Counted from the stretch's first letter, positions 7,678-14,088 are shown. The stretch: DNA of 15,016 nt from Rubrobacteraceae bacterium (GCA_030447045.1 JAUJMB010000024.1:1-15016); one strand, 5' to 3'. Numbers and translations: made by a program. Notes: a model not told the origin generated them from the sequence alone.

Positions 7678-7690
7678 TAGCACGGATAAT
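7662..7690 (+). promoter_or_regulatory. Housekeeping-type promoter for the acyl-CoA dehydrogenase gene
   Basis: TTGTCA (7662-7667) and GATAAT (7685-7690) are separated by exactly 17 nt, each one mismatch from the sigma-70/sigma-A consensus. Transcription would start near 7697, giving a leader of about 58 nt before the GTG at 7755. On the opposite strand TATTAT (7679-7674) could be a -10 for padR-fadN-fadA, but I see no matching -35. Confidence 0.6.
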
Positions 7691-7739
7691 GGGCCGGCAG
7701 GGAGGGGCATAGGGCTCCTTGCGTCTTTGGGGAACGGAG

Positions 7740-7746
7740 AAGGAGG
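7740..7746 (+). promoter_or_regulatory. Ribosome binding site that fixes the start of the acyl-CoA dehydrogenase
   Basis: AAGGAGG lies eight bases before the GTG at 7755. The in-frame TTG at 7719 has no comparable site, and the extra 12 residues it would add do not resemble the family N-terminus. The GTG is therefore preferred. Confidence 0.75.
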
Positions 7747-7754
7747 AGCTTGCG

Positions 7755-8954
7755 GTGATCGCCGACGTTACCCGGTCTTTGGGGACCGACTACTACGTTC
7801 TGGACGACCTTTTCACGGACGAGGAGCGGGAGGTCAGGGACAGGGTTCGGGCGTTCGCGGACGCCGAGGTCATCCCGATCATCAACGGGTACTGGGAGAG
7901 GGCCGAGTTCCCGTTCGAGCTGGTGCCGAAGGTGGCGGAGCTGAACATCGCGGGCGGGGCCATCGAGGGGTACGGCTGTCCGGGGATGAGCCACGTGGCG
8001 ACCGGGCTCGTCGCGATAGAGATGTCGCGGGGGGACGGGAGCCTCAACACGTTCTTCGGGGTGCATTCGGGGCTTGCGATGGGAACCATCGCCATCTGCG
8101 GGAGCGAGGAGCAGAAGGAGCGGTGGCTGCCGCCGATGGCGCGGATGGAGAAGATCGGGGCCTGGGGCCTCACAGAGCCCGACCACGGCTCGGACTCCGT
8201 CATGCTGGAGACGACGGCGAGGCGCGACGGTGAGGAGTGGGTAATAAACGGCAAGAAGCGTTGGATCGGCAACGCCACCTTCGCCGACATCGTCATCATC
8301 TGGGCCCGCGACGTAGAGGACGGCCAGGTAAAGGGCTTCGTGCTCGAAAAAGACGAGAACGGCGAGCACCACCCCGGCTACACCACCGAGCTCATCAAGG
8401 GCAAGATGGGCAAACGCGCCGTCTGGCAGCCGGACATCTTTCTGGAAGACGTGCGGGTGCCTGCGGCCAACAAGCTCGAAGGGGCCAACTCCTTCAAGGA
8501 TACCAACAAGGTTCTCACGGCCACGAGGGGCGGAGTTGCGTGGGAGGCCATCGGGCACGCCATCGCCTCCTACGAGGCGGCGCTGCAGTACGCCAAGGAG
8601 CGGGTGCAGTTCGGCAAGCCCATAGCGAGCTTCCAGCTCATCCAGAGCAAGCTGGCGAACATGCTCGCCGAGATCACCAACATGCAGCTCATGGTCTACC
8701 GTCTCTCCCAGCTCCAGGAGCAGGGCAAGATGACCGGCCCCCAGGCCTCCCTCGCCAAGATGAACAACGCCAAGAAGGCCAAGCAGGTCTGCTCCGACGC
8801 CCGCGACATTATGGGCGGCAATGGCGTGCTGCTGGAGTACCACGTCGCCAGGCACCTCTCGGACATGGAGATCGTGTACACGTACGAGGGGACCGACACC
8901 ATACAGTCGCTCATCGTGGGGCGCGACGTGACGGGGATAAGCGCGTTCGTGTAG
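7755..8954 (+). CDS. Acyl-CoA dehydrogenase, glutaryl-CoA dehydrogenase/ACX4-like
   Basis: From GTG 7755 this is a 399-residue FAD-dependent acyl-CoA dehydrogenase, introducing the 2,3 double bond that starts beta-oxidation. Landmarks are LTEPDHGSD (139-147) at the flavin/substrate site, WVINGKKRWIGNATFADI (162-179), KERVQFGKPI (281-290), RDIMGGNG (350-357) and the terminal YEGTDTIQSLIVGRDVTG, in which E378 is the predicted catalytic base. The overall pattern is that of the glutaryl-CoA dehydrogenase branch. However, the SGYRSA segment that supplies the glutarate-binding arginine in human GCDH is here DGSLNTFFGVHSGL, with no arginine. Segments such as KRWIGNATFADI and NSFKDTNKVL recall plant peroxisomal acyl-CoA oxidase 4. 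A short- or medium-chain acyl-CoA dehydrogenase is therefore more likely than a decarboxylating GCDH. It is divergent from padR-fadN-fadA and probably acts with those enzymes. The N-terminal start differs from a possible TTG at 7719. Confidence 0.9.
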   Translation: MIADVTRSLGTDYYVLDDLFTDEEREVRDRVRAFADAEVIPIINGYWERAEFPFELVPKVAELNIAGGAIEGYGCPGMSHVATGLVAIEMSRGDGSLNTFFGVHSGLAMGTIAICGSEEQKERWLPPMARMEKIGAWGLTEPDHGSDSVMLETTARRDGEEWVINGKKRWIGNATFADIVIIWARDVEDGQVKGFVLEKDENGEHHPGYTTELIKGKMGKRAVWQPDIFLEDVRVPAANKLEGANSFKDTNKVLTATRGGVAWEAIGHAIASYEAALQYAKERVQFGKPIASFQLIQSKLANMLAEITNMQLMVYRLSQLQEQGKMTGPQASLAKMNNAKKAKQVCSDARDIMGGNGVLLEYHVARHLSDMEIVYTYEGTDTIQSLIVGRDVTGISAFV

Positions 8955-8973
8955 GCATCAGGTAGGGGCTCTC

Positions 8974-9021
8974 GAGACGGCCCGCCGCCGCGGTTCGTCT
9001 CCGGGTGCGGCGGGCCGTCTC
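8974..9021 (+). terminator. Strong hairpin after the acyl-CoA dehydrogenase gene
   Basis: GAGACGGCCCGCCGC (8974-8988) and its exact complement (9007-9021) form a perfect 15-bp stem with an 18-nt loop, 19 nt after the stop codon. There is no T-run behind it, so it would be a U-less terminator or an mRNA 3'-end stabiliser. It separates the dehydrogenase from the next plus-strand gene. A small GCGC-GAAA-GCGC hairpin with a GNRA-type loop follows at 9027-9038. Confidence 0.7.
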
Positions 9022-9096
9022 CGTTCGCGCGAAAGCGCCGGGCAAGTATCCGTACTAAGCTGGTAGCTGAAACCTAAGCGACCGGAGGGGGCGACA

Positions 9097-10119
9097 TTGA
9101 AAGCCATCAGACTGCACGAGCTTGGCGGGCCGGAGAACCTCGTCTACGAGGACGTGGCCGACCCCGAGCCGGGTACCGGGGAGGTCGTCGTCAGGGTCCG
9201 CGCGGCGGCGCTGAACCGGCGGGACGTCTTCGTGACGCGCGGGATGTACCCGGGGGCGAAGCAGGACGCGCTGCCCGTTACGCTCGGGTCGGACGGCTCC
9301 GGGGAGGTGGTGGCGCGGGGCGAGGGGGCCGGGGGGCCCGGCGAGGGGACGGAGGTCGTCATAAACCCGGCGCTGTACTGGGGGGACGACCCGGCAAAGC
9401 CCGGAGGGGAGTACCGAATCCTTGGGTTGCCCGACGAGGGGACGTTCGCGCAGTTCGTGAAGGTGCCGGGAGATCACGTCTTTCCCAGGCCTTCCCATCT
9501 CTCGCACGAGGAGGCCGCGGCGTTGCCGCTGGCGGCGCTGACGGCCTACCGGGCGCTCGTGACCCGCGGGCAGGTGCGGGAAGGGGAGACCGTCCTGATC
9601 CCCGGTGCCGGTGGCGGTGTGGCGACGTTCCTCGTCCAGATCGCGTCCGCGCTCGGGGCCAGGGTCTTCGTGACGAGCGGCAGCGATGAGAAGATCGAGA
9701 AAGCCAAGGAGTTGGGCGCCGAGGGCGGCATCAATTACAACGCCGACAATTGGTCCAAGGAGCTGAAGAGCCTGACCGGCGGCGTGGACCTCTCGGTAGA
9801 CACCGTCGGCGGGGAGGTCTTCGACGTCCTGCTCTCCCTCGCCAAAACCGGCAGCCGCATCGTCTCCGTCGGGGCGACGGCCGGGCCGGCCGAGAAGCTG
9901 ATCCTGCCCAAGATCTTCGTCAGGCCCGGCCACCTGACGATCCTCGGCACCGCGATGGGCACCCCGGAGGAGTTCGGCGCGATGCTCGACCTCTACGCCG
10001 AGCATGGATTGCGTCCGGTCATCAACGAGACGTTTCCGCTGCAAGAGGCGACGGCGGCGATGGGGCTCATGGAAGAGGGCTCGGGCGTCGGCAAGATCGT
10101 CCTCGACGTCCCGGCCTAG
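9097..10119 (+). CDS. Zinc-independent MDR-family oxidoreductase (quinone-oxidoreductase-like)
   Basis: The 340-residue protein is a medium-chain dehydrogenase/reductase. The N-terminal GroES-like domain reads MKAIRLHELGGPENLVYEDV, AAALNRRDV (36-44) and LGSDGSGEV (63-71). The nucleotide-binding domain has GETVLIPGAGGGVATF (163-178), with GAGGGV at 170-175, and the protein ends GVGKIVLDVPA. It contains no cysteine, so both the structural zinc site and the catalytic Cys ligand of true alcohol dehydrogenases are absent. It is most likely an NAD(P)H-dependent quinone or enone reductase; the substrate is not identifiable. The TTG start at 9097 is supported by GGAGGGG ending six bases upstream. The preceding hairpin at 8974-9021 implies its own promoter in 9022-9096, where I see no convincing -35/-10 pair. 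It probably leads a four-gene unit with the ASCH and GNAT genes. Confidence 0.88.
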   Translation: MKAIRLHELGGPENLVYEDVADPEPGTGEVVVRVRAAALNRRDVFVTRGMYPGAKQDALPVTLGSDGSGEVVARGEGAGGPGEGTEVVINPALYWGDDPAKPGGEYRILGLPDEGTFAQFVKVPGDHVFPRPSHLSHEEAAALPLAALTAYRALVTRGQVREGETVLIPGAGGGVATFLVQIASALGARVFVTSGSDEKIEKAKELGAEGGINYNADNWSKELKSLTGGVDLSVDTVGGEVFDVLLSLAKTGSRIVSVGATAGPAEKLILPKIFVRPGHLTILGTAMGTPEEFGAMLDLYAEHGLRPVINETFPLQEATAAMGLMEEGSGVGKIVLDVPA

Positions 10120-10129
10120 AGGCGCGGCC

Positions 10130-10540
10130 ATGACGGACTACAGGATCGAGTTCGGCTGGGAAGGCGACGGCGGGCTAGGCGAGCGCCTGATCCGGGAGGT
10201 CCTGGACGGCGAGAAGACCGCCACCTGCGCCCCCCGCTCGGACTACACCGAAGAGGAGCTGGCCGAGGTCGTGGCGAGCCGGGGCCAGACGGTAGACGTT
10301 GTGGACGGGAACGACACCCCCCGCTGCCGCGTCCGGATGCTCGCCGTCTACGAGACCACCTTCGGCCTCCCGGCCCCCGGCGTCGTCCGCGGCGAGGGCT
10401 TCGGCGACGACGCCGAAGCCTTCAGGCGCGACCACCGCGAGGCCTGGGCCGAGGAGATGGAAGACGAGGGCAACCCGCTCTCCGACGACACGATACTCGT
10501 CGTCGAGGAGTTCGAGCTGGTAGAGGTGTTAGACGCGTAA
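10130..10540 (+). CDS. ASCH-domain protein
   Basis: The 136-residue acidic protein begins with ATG at 10130, ten bases after the oxidoreductase stop; longer in-frame extensions upstream lie inside that gene and are not credible. Residues 16-90 match the ASCH (PUA-like) pattern: LGERLIREVLDGEKTATC with the GEKTATC loop at 27-33, RGQTVDVVDGNDTPRCRVRM (51-70) and VYETTFGLPAPGVVRGEG (73-90). The C-terminal half (DAEAFRRDHREAWAEEM, LVVEEFELVEVL) completes the small barrel. ASCH domains are thought to bind RNA, and some members hydrolyse modified nucleosides such as N4-acetylcytidine. The specific activity here cannot be assigned. It sits between the oxidoreductase and two GNAT genes with short gaps, suggesting co-transcription without an obvious shared pathway. 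Confidence 0.88.
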   Translation: MTDYRIEFGWEGDGGLGERLIREVLDGEKTATCAPRSDYTEEELAEVVASRGQTVDVVDGNDTPRCRVRMLAVYETTFGLPAPGVVRGEGFGDDAEAFRRDHREAWAEEMEDEGNPLSDDTILVVEEFELVEVLDA

Positions 10541-10560
10541 CCGCGCCGCGGGAGGTTAGC

Positions 10561-10992
10561 GTGGAGAACACAAGGGTCGTCTCGAACCCCAGGGCCGGTT
10601 TCGCGGACATCGACTCTATCCGCGACGGCCTCGCACTCTCCAACGTGGCGGCCACCGGGCACTCCTACTACGGCCCGCTCGCGATCTTCTTGAGGGACGA
10701 GCGGGACGCGATCCTGGGCGGCGCATGCGGGCACGTCTGGGGGGGATGGCTGGACCTCTCCCTGCTCTGGGTCGCCGAGCCGCTCCGCGGAAGGGGCTAC
10801 GGCGGGAAGCTCCCGGAGGCGGCGGAAGACGAGGCCAGATCCCAGGGTTGCCGCGGCGTCTTCCTGAGCACCTTCAGCTTCCAGGCGCGCCCGTTCTCCG
10901 AGCGCTTCGGGTACGAGGTCATAGCCGACGTACCGGACTACCCTGTGGGCCGCACCTACCACGTCCTGAGAAAGGCCCTGCAAGGGGGTTGA
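10561..10992 (+). CDS. GNAT-family N-acetyltransferase
   Basis: The 143-residue protein is a single GNAT domain. Acetyl-CoA-binding motif A is at LLWVAEPLRGRGYGGKL (68-84), with the R-G-R-G-Y-G pyrophosphate loop at 76-81. This is followed by the AAEDEARSQGCRGVFLSTFSFQARPFSERFGYEV segment, in which F112 to V120 forms the conserved motif B (FSERFGYEV). It would transfer an acetyl group from acetyl-CoA to an amine; the substrate is unknown. The GTG start at 10561 is preceded five bases upstream by GGGAGG (10550-10555), and the gap to the ASCH gene is 20 nt. Its TGA stop overlaps the TTG start of the next gene (TTGA), a typical coupling arrangement. Confidence 0.87.
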   Translation: MENTRVVSNPRAGFADIDSIRDGLALSNVAATGHSYYGPLAIFLRDERDAILGGACGHVWGGWLDLSLLWVAEPLRGRGYGGKLPEAAEDEARSQGCRGVFLSTFSFQARPFSERFGYEVIADVPDYPVGRTYHVLRKALQGG

Positions 10993-11747
10993 GCATCACG
11001 GGCCCCCGGCCGCCGTTCGAGACGACCAGCCTGGAGCGCCGGCCGGACCTGGGGGATCAGGCCCGCCGGCTGGGCGGCGAGGGCTGGCCTCCCTTCTTGC
11101 TCCACGGCGACGTGACCCACTGGGAGAGGCTCTTCGACGAGTTCGCGGGGTACCAGATCCTTTTCCTAGATCCGTCGGACGACGTGATCTCGCTCGGGCA
11201 CACGATCCCCTTCGTCTGGGACGGCACCCCGGACGACCTGCCGGACCGCGTGGCCGGCCTCATGGATCGCGCGGTAGAAGACCACCGCGCCGGTCGACAT
11301 CCCAACACGCTCTCCGCGCTCGCCGCGATAGTTTCCCCCACCCACCGGCGACGGGGCCTGAGCGCCGAGATCCTGCGCGCCATGCGGTCGCTGGCCCGGG
11401 AGAACGGGCTCTCCTCCCTCATCGCCCCCGTCCGCCCCACCCTCAAGGCCGCGTACCCGCTGACGCCCTTCGAGCGGTACGTCAAATGGACGCGGGAGGA
11501 CGGTTCGGCCTTCGACCCCTGGCTCCGCCTCCACCGCAAACTAGGGGCGGAACCCATGAAGTTGATGCCGGGATCCCTCACCGTCAGGGGCACCGTCCCC
11601 GAATGGGAGACGTGGACGAACCTCGCCTTCCCGGAGAGCGGCCGGTACGTCGTCCCCGGCGCGCTGCAACCCATCGTGATCGACCGCGAGCGCGACCTCG
11701 GGCGCTACGACGAACCCAACATCTGGATGCGCCACCCGGTCCCCTAG
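10989..11747 (+). CDS. GNAT-like acetyltransferase of an actinobacterial family
   Basis: From TTG 10989 the product has 252 residues. It resembles a family of GNAT-fold proteins common in actinobacteria, recognised by WPPFLLHGDV (33-42), IPFVWDGTPDDLP (73-85), LSALAAIVSPTHRRRGLSAEIL (108-129, containing motif A), LIAPVRPTLKAAYPL (144-158), YVKWTREDGSAFDPWLRLH (164-182) and FPESGRYVVPGAL (214-226). These proteins lack a firmly established substrate. The start overlaps the previous stop codon by three bases, and the AAGGGGG just upstream is closer than an ideal ribosome site, so translation probably depends on coupling. The frame is open further upstream inside the preceding gene, but that extension reads as out-of-frame arginine- and glycine-rich sequence. 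TTG at about 11097 is a less likely alternative because it would remove a conserved region. Confidence 0.82.
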   Translation: MSITGPRPPFETTSLERRPDLGDQARRLGGEGWPPFLLHGDVTHWERLFDEFAGYQILFLDPSDDVISLGHTIPFVWDGTPDDLPDRVAGLMDRAVEDHRAGRHPNTLSALAAIVSPTHRRRGLSAEILRAMRSLARENGLSSLIAPVRPTLKAAYPLTPFERYVKWTREDGSAFDPWLRLHRKLGAEPMKLMPGSLTVRGTVPEWETWTNLAFPESGRYVVPGALQPIVIDRERDLGRYDEPNIWMRHPVP

Positions 11748-11925
11748 CGCGCCGGCACCCCGAACTCCTAGGCCTCGCCGTGGGCCAGGCAACAAGCGGT
11801 CCAGGTCCCCGTAAAGAAAACGGAACCGTCCCCGAACGCGGGTGCCTCGTTCCCCCGGGGCCTCACGAGCGTGCCGCGGACGCCCAACGGGTCCCCACCT
11901 GCCCGAATGGTCCTAGCGAGCGGCG

Positions 11926-12126
11926 CTAGTTGGATTGGGAGAAGGAGCGCAGGTCTTCCAGCACCTGCTCCTGCTCGGAGAACTCGGGACGGTTCAAGCC
12001 TTCGATCATCCGCATCAGGGTGTCGGGGGCGCCGTTGTTCTCCGCGGCAGATACGACGTCCGCCTTGCTCGCGGGGTACTCGACCCCCTGAAGGTACTGC
12101 TGCGCGTCGTCAGGGTTGATATCCAC
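11926..12126 (-). CDS. DUF2795-domain small protein
   Basis: This 66-residue acidic protein reads MDINPDDAQQYLQGVEYPAS, then KADVVSAAENNGAPDTLMRMIEGL, and ends FSEQEQVLEDLRSFSQSN. It matches the DUF2795 pattern: a short hydrophobic strand, a YPA-x-K-x-[DE]-[LV]-V-x-x-A-x-x-N-[GN]-A-P core, and a helix before a D/E-rich tail. These are common in actinobacteria and are thought to be small helical proteins, but their role is not established. The GTG start at 12126 is five bases after a perfect AGGAGG (12137-12132). The ATG just before it is out of frame. It is the last minus-strand gene before the convergent GNAT gene, with a 178-nt gap in which I see no gene. Confidence 0.85.
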   Translation of the reverse strand: MDINPDDAQQYLQGVEYPASKADVVSAAENNGAPDTLMRMIEGLNRPEFSEQEQVLEDLRSFSQSN

Positions 12127-12211
12127 GGCATCCTCCTGGCCCGATCTGCGGAAACACTTCTATCCCCTTATGCCCCGTAGGGCGCGCCGCGTAACGCTCA
12201 CGAGCTTCTCC

Positions 12212-12457
12212 CTACAGGCCCCACAACCTCCGGTAGGCGTCGAGGACGGCCGCCCGATGCGCCTCGGGTAGATCACCGAAAGGGATCTCGCGCCCCAGTC
12301 CCCCGTACCGCGGCCGCCCGGAACACAAGGAGCCTTCGCCGCCGGTCCCGTCTTCACCCATCGTAAGGTAAGGGTACTCGCCCGGTCTCTTCTGACCGAG
12401 CAGCCCCGTAAACACCGCCGTGTAACGCCCGGCGGACCCGCCGCCGGCATCGTACAC
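12212..12457 (-). CDS. Small conserved protein, possibly the surviving 3' part of a gene with a nonsense codon
   Basis: From GTG 12457 this gives 81 residues: it starts MYDAGGGSAGRYTAVFTGLL, has EYPYLTMGEDGTG in the middle and ends with REIPFGDLPEAHRAAVLDAYRRLWGL. From memory, the RYTAVFTG segment and the LPE-x-x-R-x-x-V-L-x-x-Y-[RL]-x-L-W terminus resemble a widespread family of small uncharacterised proteins whose members begin with a short basic stretch ending PRYVR. That stretch is present here immediately upstream in the same frame (12517-12458), but is cut off by a TGA directly before the GTG. Either translation restarts at the GTG, for which there is no clear ribosome site, or the gene is broken. 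No function is known to me. Confidence 0.6.
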   Translation of the reverse strand: MYDAGGGSAGRYTAVFTGLLGQKRPGEYPYLTMGEDGTGGEGSLCSGRPRYGGLGREIPFGDLPEAHRAAVLDAYRRLWGL

Positions 12458-12517
12458 TCAGACGTACCTGGGCCTGCCGCCAGGCAGCAACCGATCTTTC
12501 CTGCTCTTCAAACCCAT
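12458..12517 (-). pseudogene. In-frame N-terminal fragment ending in TGA upstream of the small conserved protein
   Basis: ATG 12517 starts MGLKSRKDRLLPGGRPRYV and ends at TGA (12460-12458). The next codon is the GTG of the 81-codon frame, so the two pieces are contiguous and in phase. In the family as I recall it, an arginine follows PRYV; a CGA to TGA change would give exactly this. It could be a real nonsense mutation, a sequencing error, or a genuine stop-and-restart arrangement. Confidence 0.5.
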
Positions 12518-12555
12518 GCCACGTCTTATCTACGCCTAACAGAGGAGCGCAGGTC

Positions 12556-12726
12556 CTACTCCCCGTCGGCCGGCTTGATAAAGAAGGCGGGATCCTCGGT
12601 CCCCCAAAGAGCCCAGTCCTCCTCGGCCTTCCTGCCGGCGTCTTTGGACCCCGTCCCGAGCCCGTCTTCCGGTACTCGCCCTAGCTCGCGCGGCTCTTCC
12701 CCGTCCCGGCCGTTCTCCCGAATCAT
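12556..12726 (-). CDS. 56-residue acidic small protein downstream of aceA
   Basis: ATG 12726 opens a 56-residue frame ending at TAG (12558-12556): MIRENGRDGEEPRELGRVPE, a GLGTGSKDAGRKAEED linker, then WALWGTEDPAFFIKPADGE. A GGGAAGGGA ribosome site (12741-12733) lies six bases upstream. Composition is plausible for a real protein: rich in E, D and G, with an ordered aromatic C-terminal segment (W38, W41, F48, F49), unlike the R/P-rich nonsense of wrong frames here. I do not recognise a family. It follows aceA on the same strand by 71 nt, separated by a hairpin (12751-12775), so it may be read through from aceA or have its own promoter. Confidence 0.6.
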   Translation of the reverse strand: MIRENGRDGEEPRELGRVPEDGLGTGSKDAGRKAEEDWALWGTEDPAFFIKPADGE

Positions 12727-12750
12727 TGCGCGTCCCTTCCCGGTGTGCAG

Positions 12751-12775
12751 AGGGGGCCGGGTTCACCGGCCCCCT
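12751..12775 (-). terminator. Hairpin just downstream of aceA
   Basis: AGGGGGCCGG (12751-12760) and CCGGCCCCCT (12766-12775) form a perfect 10-bp stem with a 5-nt loop, 22 nt after the aceA stop. No T-run follows on either strand, so it is a U-less intrinsic terminator candidate or an RNA-stabilising stem. Confidence 0.6.
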
Positions 12776-12797
12776 CCTGATGCCTAGAGGTCGAAAC

Positions 12798-14081
12798 CTA
12801 CTTGACGAACTGCTCCTCCTCGGTGGAGCCGGTGAGGGCGGTGGTGGAGGCGGCGCCGCCGGCGACGACCTGGGCGACCTCGTCGAAGTAGCCGGCCCCG
12901 ACCTCGCGCTGGTGCTTGGTGGCGGTGTAGCCGTACTTCTCGGCGTCGAACTCCCTCTGCTGCAGCTCGGAGTAGGCGGCCATCCCGCGGTCCTTGTAGT
13001 CGCGGGCGAGCTCGAACATGGAGAAGTTGAGCGCGTGGAAGCCGGCGAGCGTGATGAACTGGAACTTGTAGCCCATCTCCCCGAGCTGGCGCTGGAAGGT
13101 CGCGATCTCCTCGTCCGAGAGCTTGGCCTTCCAGTTGAACGAAGGCGAGCAGTTGTAGGCGAGCAGCTTGCCCGGGAACTCGGCGTGGATGGCCTCGGCG
13201 AAATGGCGGGCCTGGTCGAGGTCCGGCGTCGAGGTCTCGCACCACACCACGTCGGCATACGGCGCGTAGGCCAGGCCGCGGGCTATGGCCTGGTCGATGC
13301 CGGCGTTGACCCTGTAGAAGCCCTCCATCGTCCGCTCGCCGGTGAGGAACCTCCCGTCCGCCGGGTCGATGTCCGAGGTGACGAGGTTGGCCGCGTCGGC
13401 GTCGGTCCTCGCGACGATTATCGTCGGCACGCCCATGACGTCGGCGGCGAGCCTCGCGGAGATGAGGTTACGGACCGCCTGGCCGGTCGGGATCAGGACC
13501 TTCCCGCCCATGTGGCCGCACTTCTTCTCCGATGCGAGCTGGTCCTCGAAGTGGACGCCCGCAGCCCCGGCCTCGATCATGCCCTTCATCAGCTCGAAGA
13601 CGTTGAGCGCGCCACCGAACCCGGCCTCGGCGTCGGCCACGATGGGCGCGAACCAGTTGATGCCGTTCCGGCCCTCGGCGTGATGGATCTGGTCCGCGCG
13701 CTGCAACGCCTGGTTGATCCTCTTGACCACGTGCGGCACGCTGTTGGCCGGGTACAGGCTCTGGTCGGGGTACATCTGCCCGGCGAGGTTCGCGTCAGCA
13801 GCCACCTGCCAACCGCTCAGGTAGATGGCCTTGAGCCCGGCCTTGACCTGCTGCACGGCCTGGTTGCCGGTCAGAGCCCCGAGCGCGTTGACGTAGTCCT
13901 CCGTGTGCATGAGCTCCCACAACCGCTCCGCACCCATCCGCGCCAGCGTGTGCTCGATGACGACCGAGCCCCGCAGCCGCGCCACGTCGTCGGCCGTGTA
14001 CGGCCGCTCGACCCCGGCCCAGCGCTCGCCCTCCCACTCCTGCGCGATCTTCTGCGTCGCCCCGTTCTGTCCGTTCTCCAC
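12798..14081 (-). CDS. aceA: Isocitrate lyase
   Basis: The 427-residue protein cleaves isocitrate to succinate and glyoxylate, the first step of the glyoxylate shunt. The catalytic loop KKCGHMGGK is at 186-194 with active-site C188. Other family segments are [20 protein letters not shown] (91-110), [16 protein letters not shown] (142-157), [16 protein letters not shown] (175-190), [11 protein letters not shown] (223-233), WCETSTPD and YNCSPSFNW. Length and sequence match the short bacterial type (M. tuberculosis Icl1 is 428 residues). GTG 14081 is the start: AGGAGG (14094-14089) lies seven bases upstream and MENGQN- fits the family. The frame is open further upstream to 14531, but that part overlaps the malate synthase gene and has no family similarity. 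Malate synthase lies directly upstream on the same strand. Tandem 12-mers at 14131-14154 mark a likely promoter or operator region of its own. Confidence 0.96.
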   Translation of the reverse strand: MENGQNGATQKIAQEWEGERWAGVERPYTADDVARLRGSVVIEHTLARMGAERLWELMHTEDYVNALGALTGNQAVQQVKAGLKAIYLSGWQVAADANLAGQMYPDQSLYPANSVPHVVKRINQALQRADQIHHAEGRNGINWFAPIVADAEAGFGGALNVFELMKGMIEAGAAGVHFEDQLASEKKCGHMGGKVLIPTGQAVRNLISARLAADVMGVPTIIVARTDADAANLVTSDIDPADGRFLTGERTMEGFYRVNAGIDQAIARGLAYAPYADVVWCETSTPDLDQARHFAEAIHAEFPGKLLAYNCSPSFNWKAKLSDEEIATFQRQLGEMGYKFQFITLAGFHALNFSMFELARDYKDRGMAAYSELQQREFDAEKYGYTATKHQREVGAGYFDEVAQVVAGGAASTTALTGSTEEEQFVK

Positions 14082-14088
14082 CTTGTGT

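Noticed and set aside
7719..7754. TTG at 7719 as the acyl-CoA dehydrogenase start
   Set aside because: It has no ribosome site of comparable quality, while GTG 7755 has AAGGAGG at ideal spacing.
9040..9090. Promoter for the MDR oxidoreductase gene
   Set aside because: TACTAA (9053-9058) is a weak -10 candidate without an acceptable -35; too little support to annotate.
11815..11850. GGAACCGTCCCCGAA-type sequence in the gap after the second GNAT gene, possibly a repeat or transposon remnant, repeated at about 11589-11603 inside that gene
   Set aside because: The match is short and the copy in the gene encodes conserved GTVPE. I saw no transposase, terminal inverted repeats or target duplication. 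The nearby CCCC/GGGG complementarity is too bulged to call a terminator.
12458..12460. TGA at 12460-12458 as a selenocysteine codon
   Set aside because: No selenoprotein family or convincing hairpin directly downstream is visible, and the family as I recall it has arginine here; nonsense change or restart is simpler.
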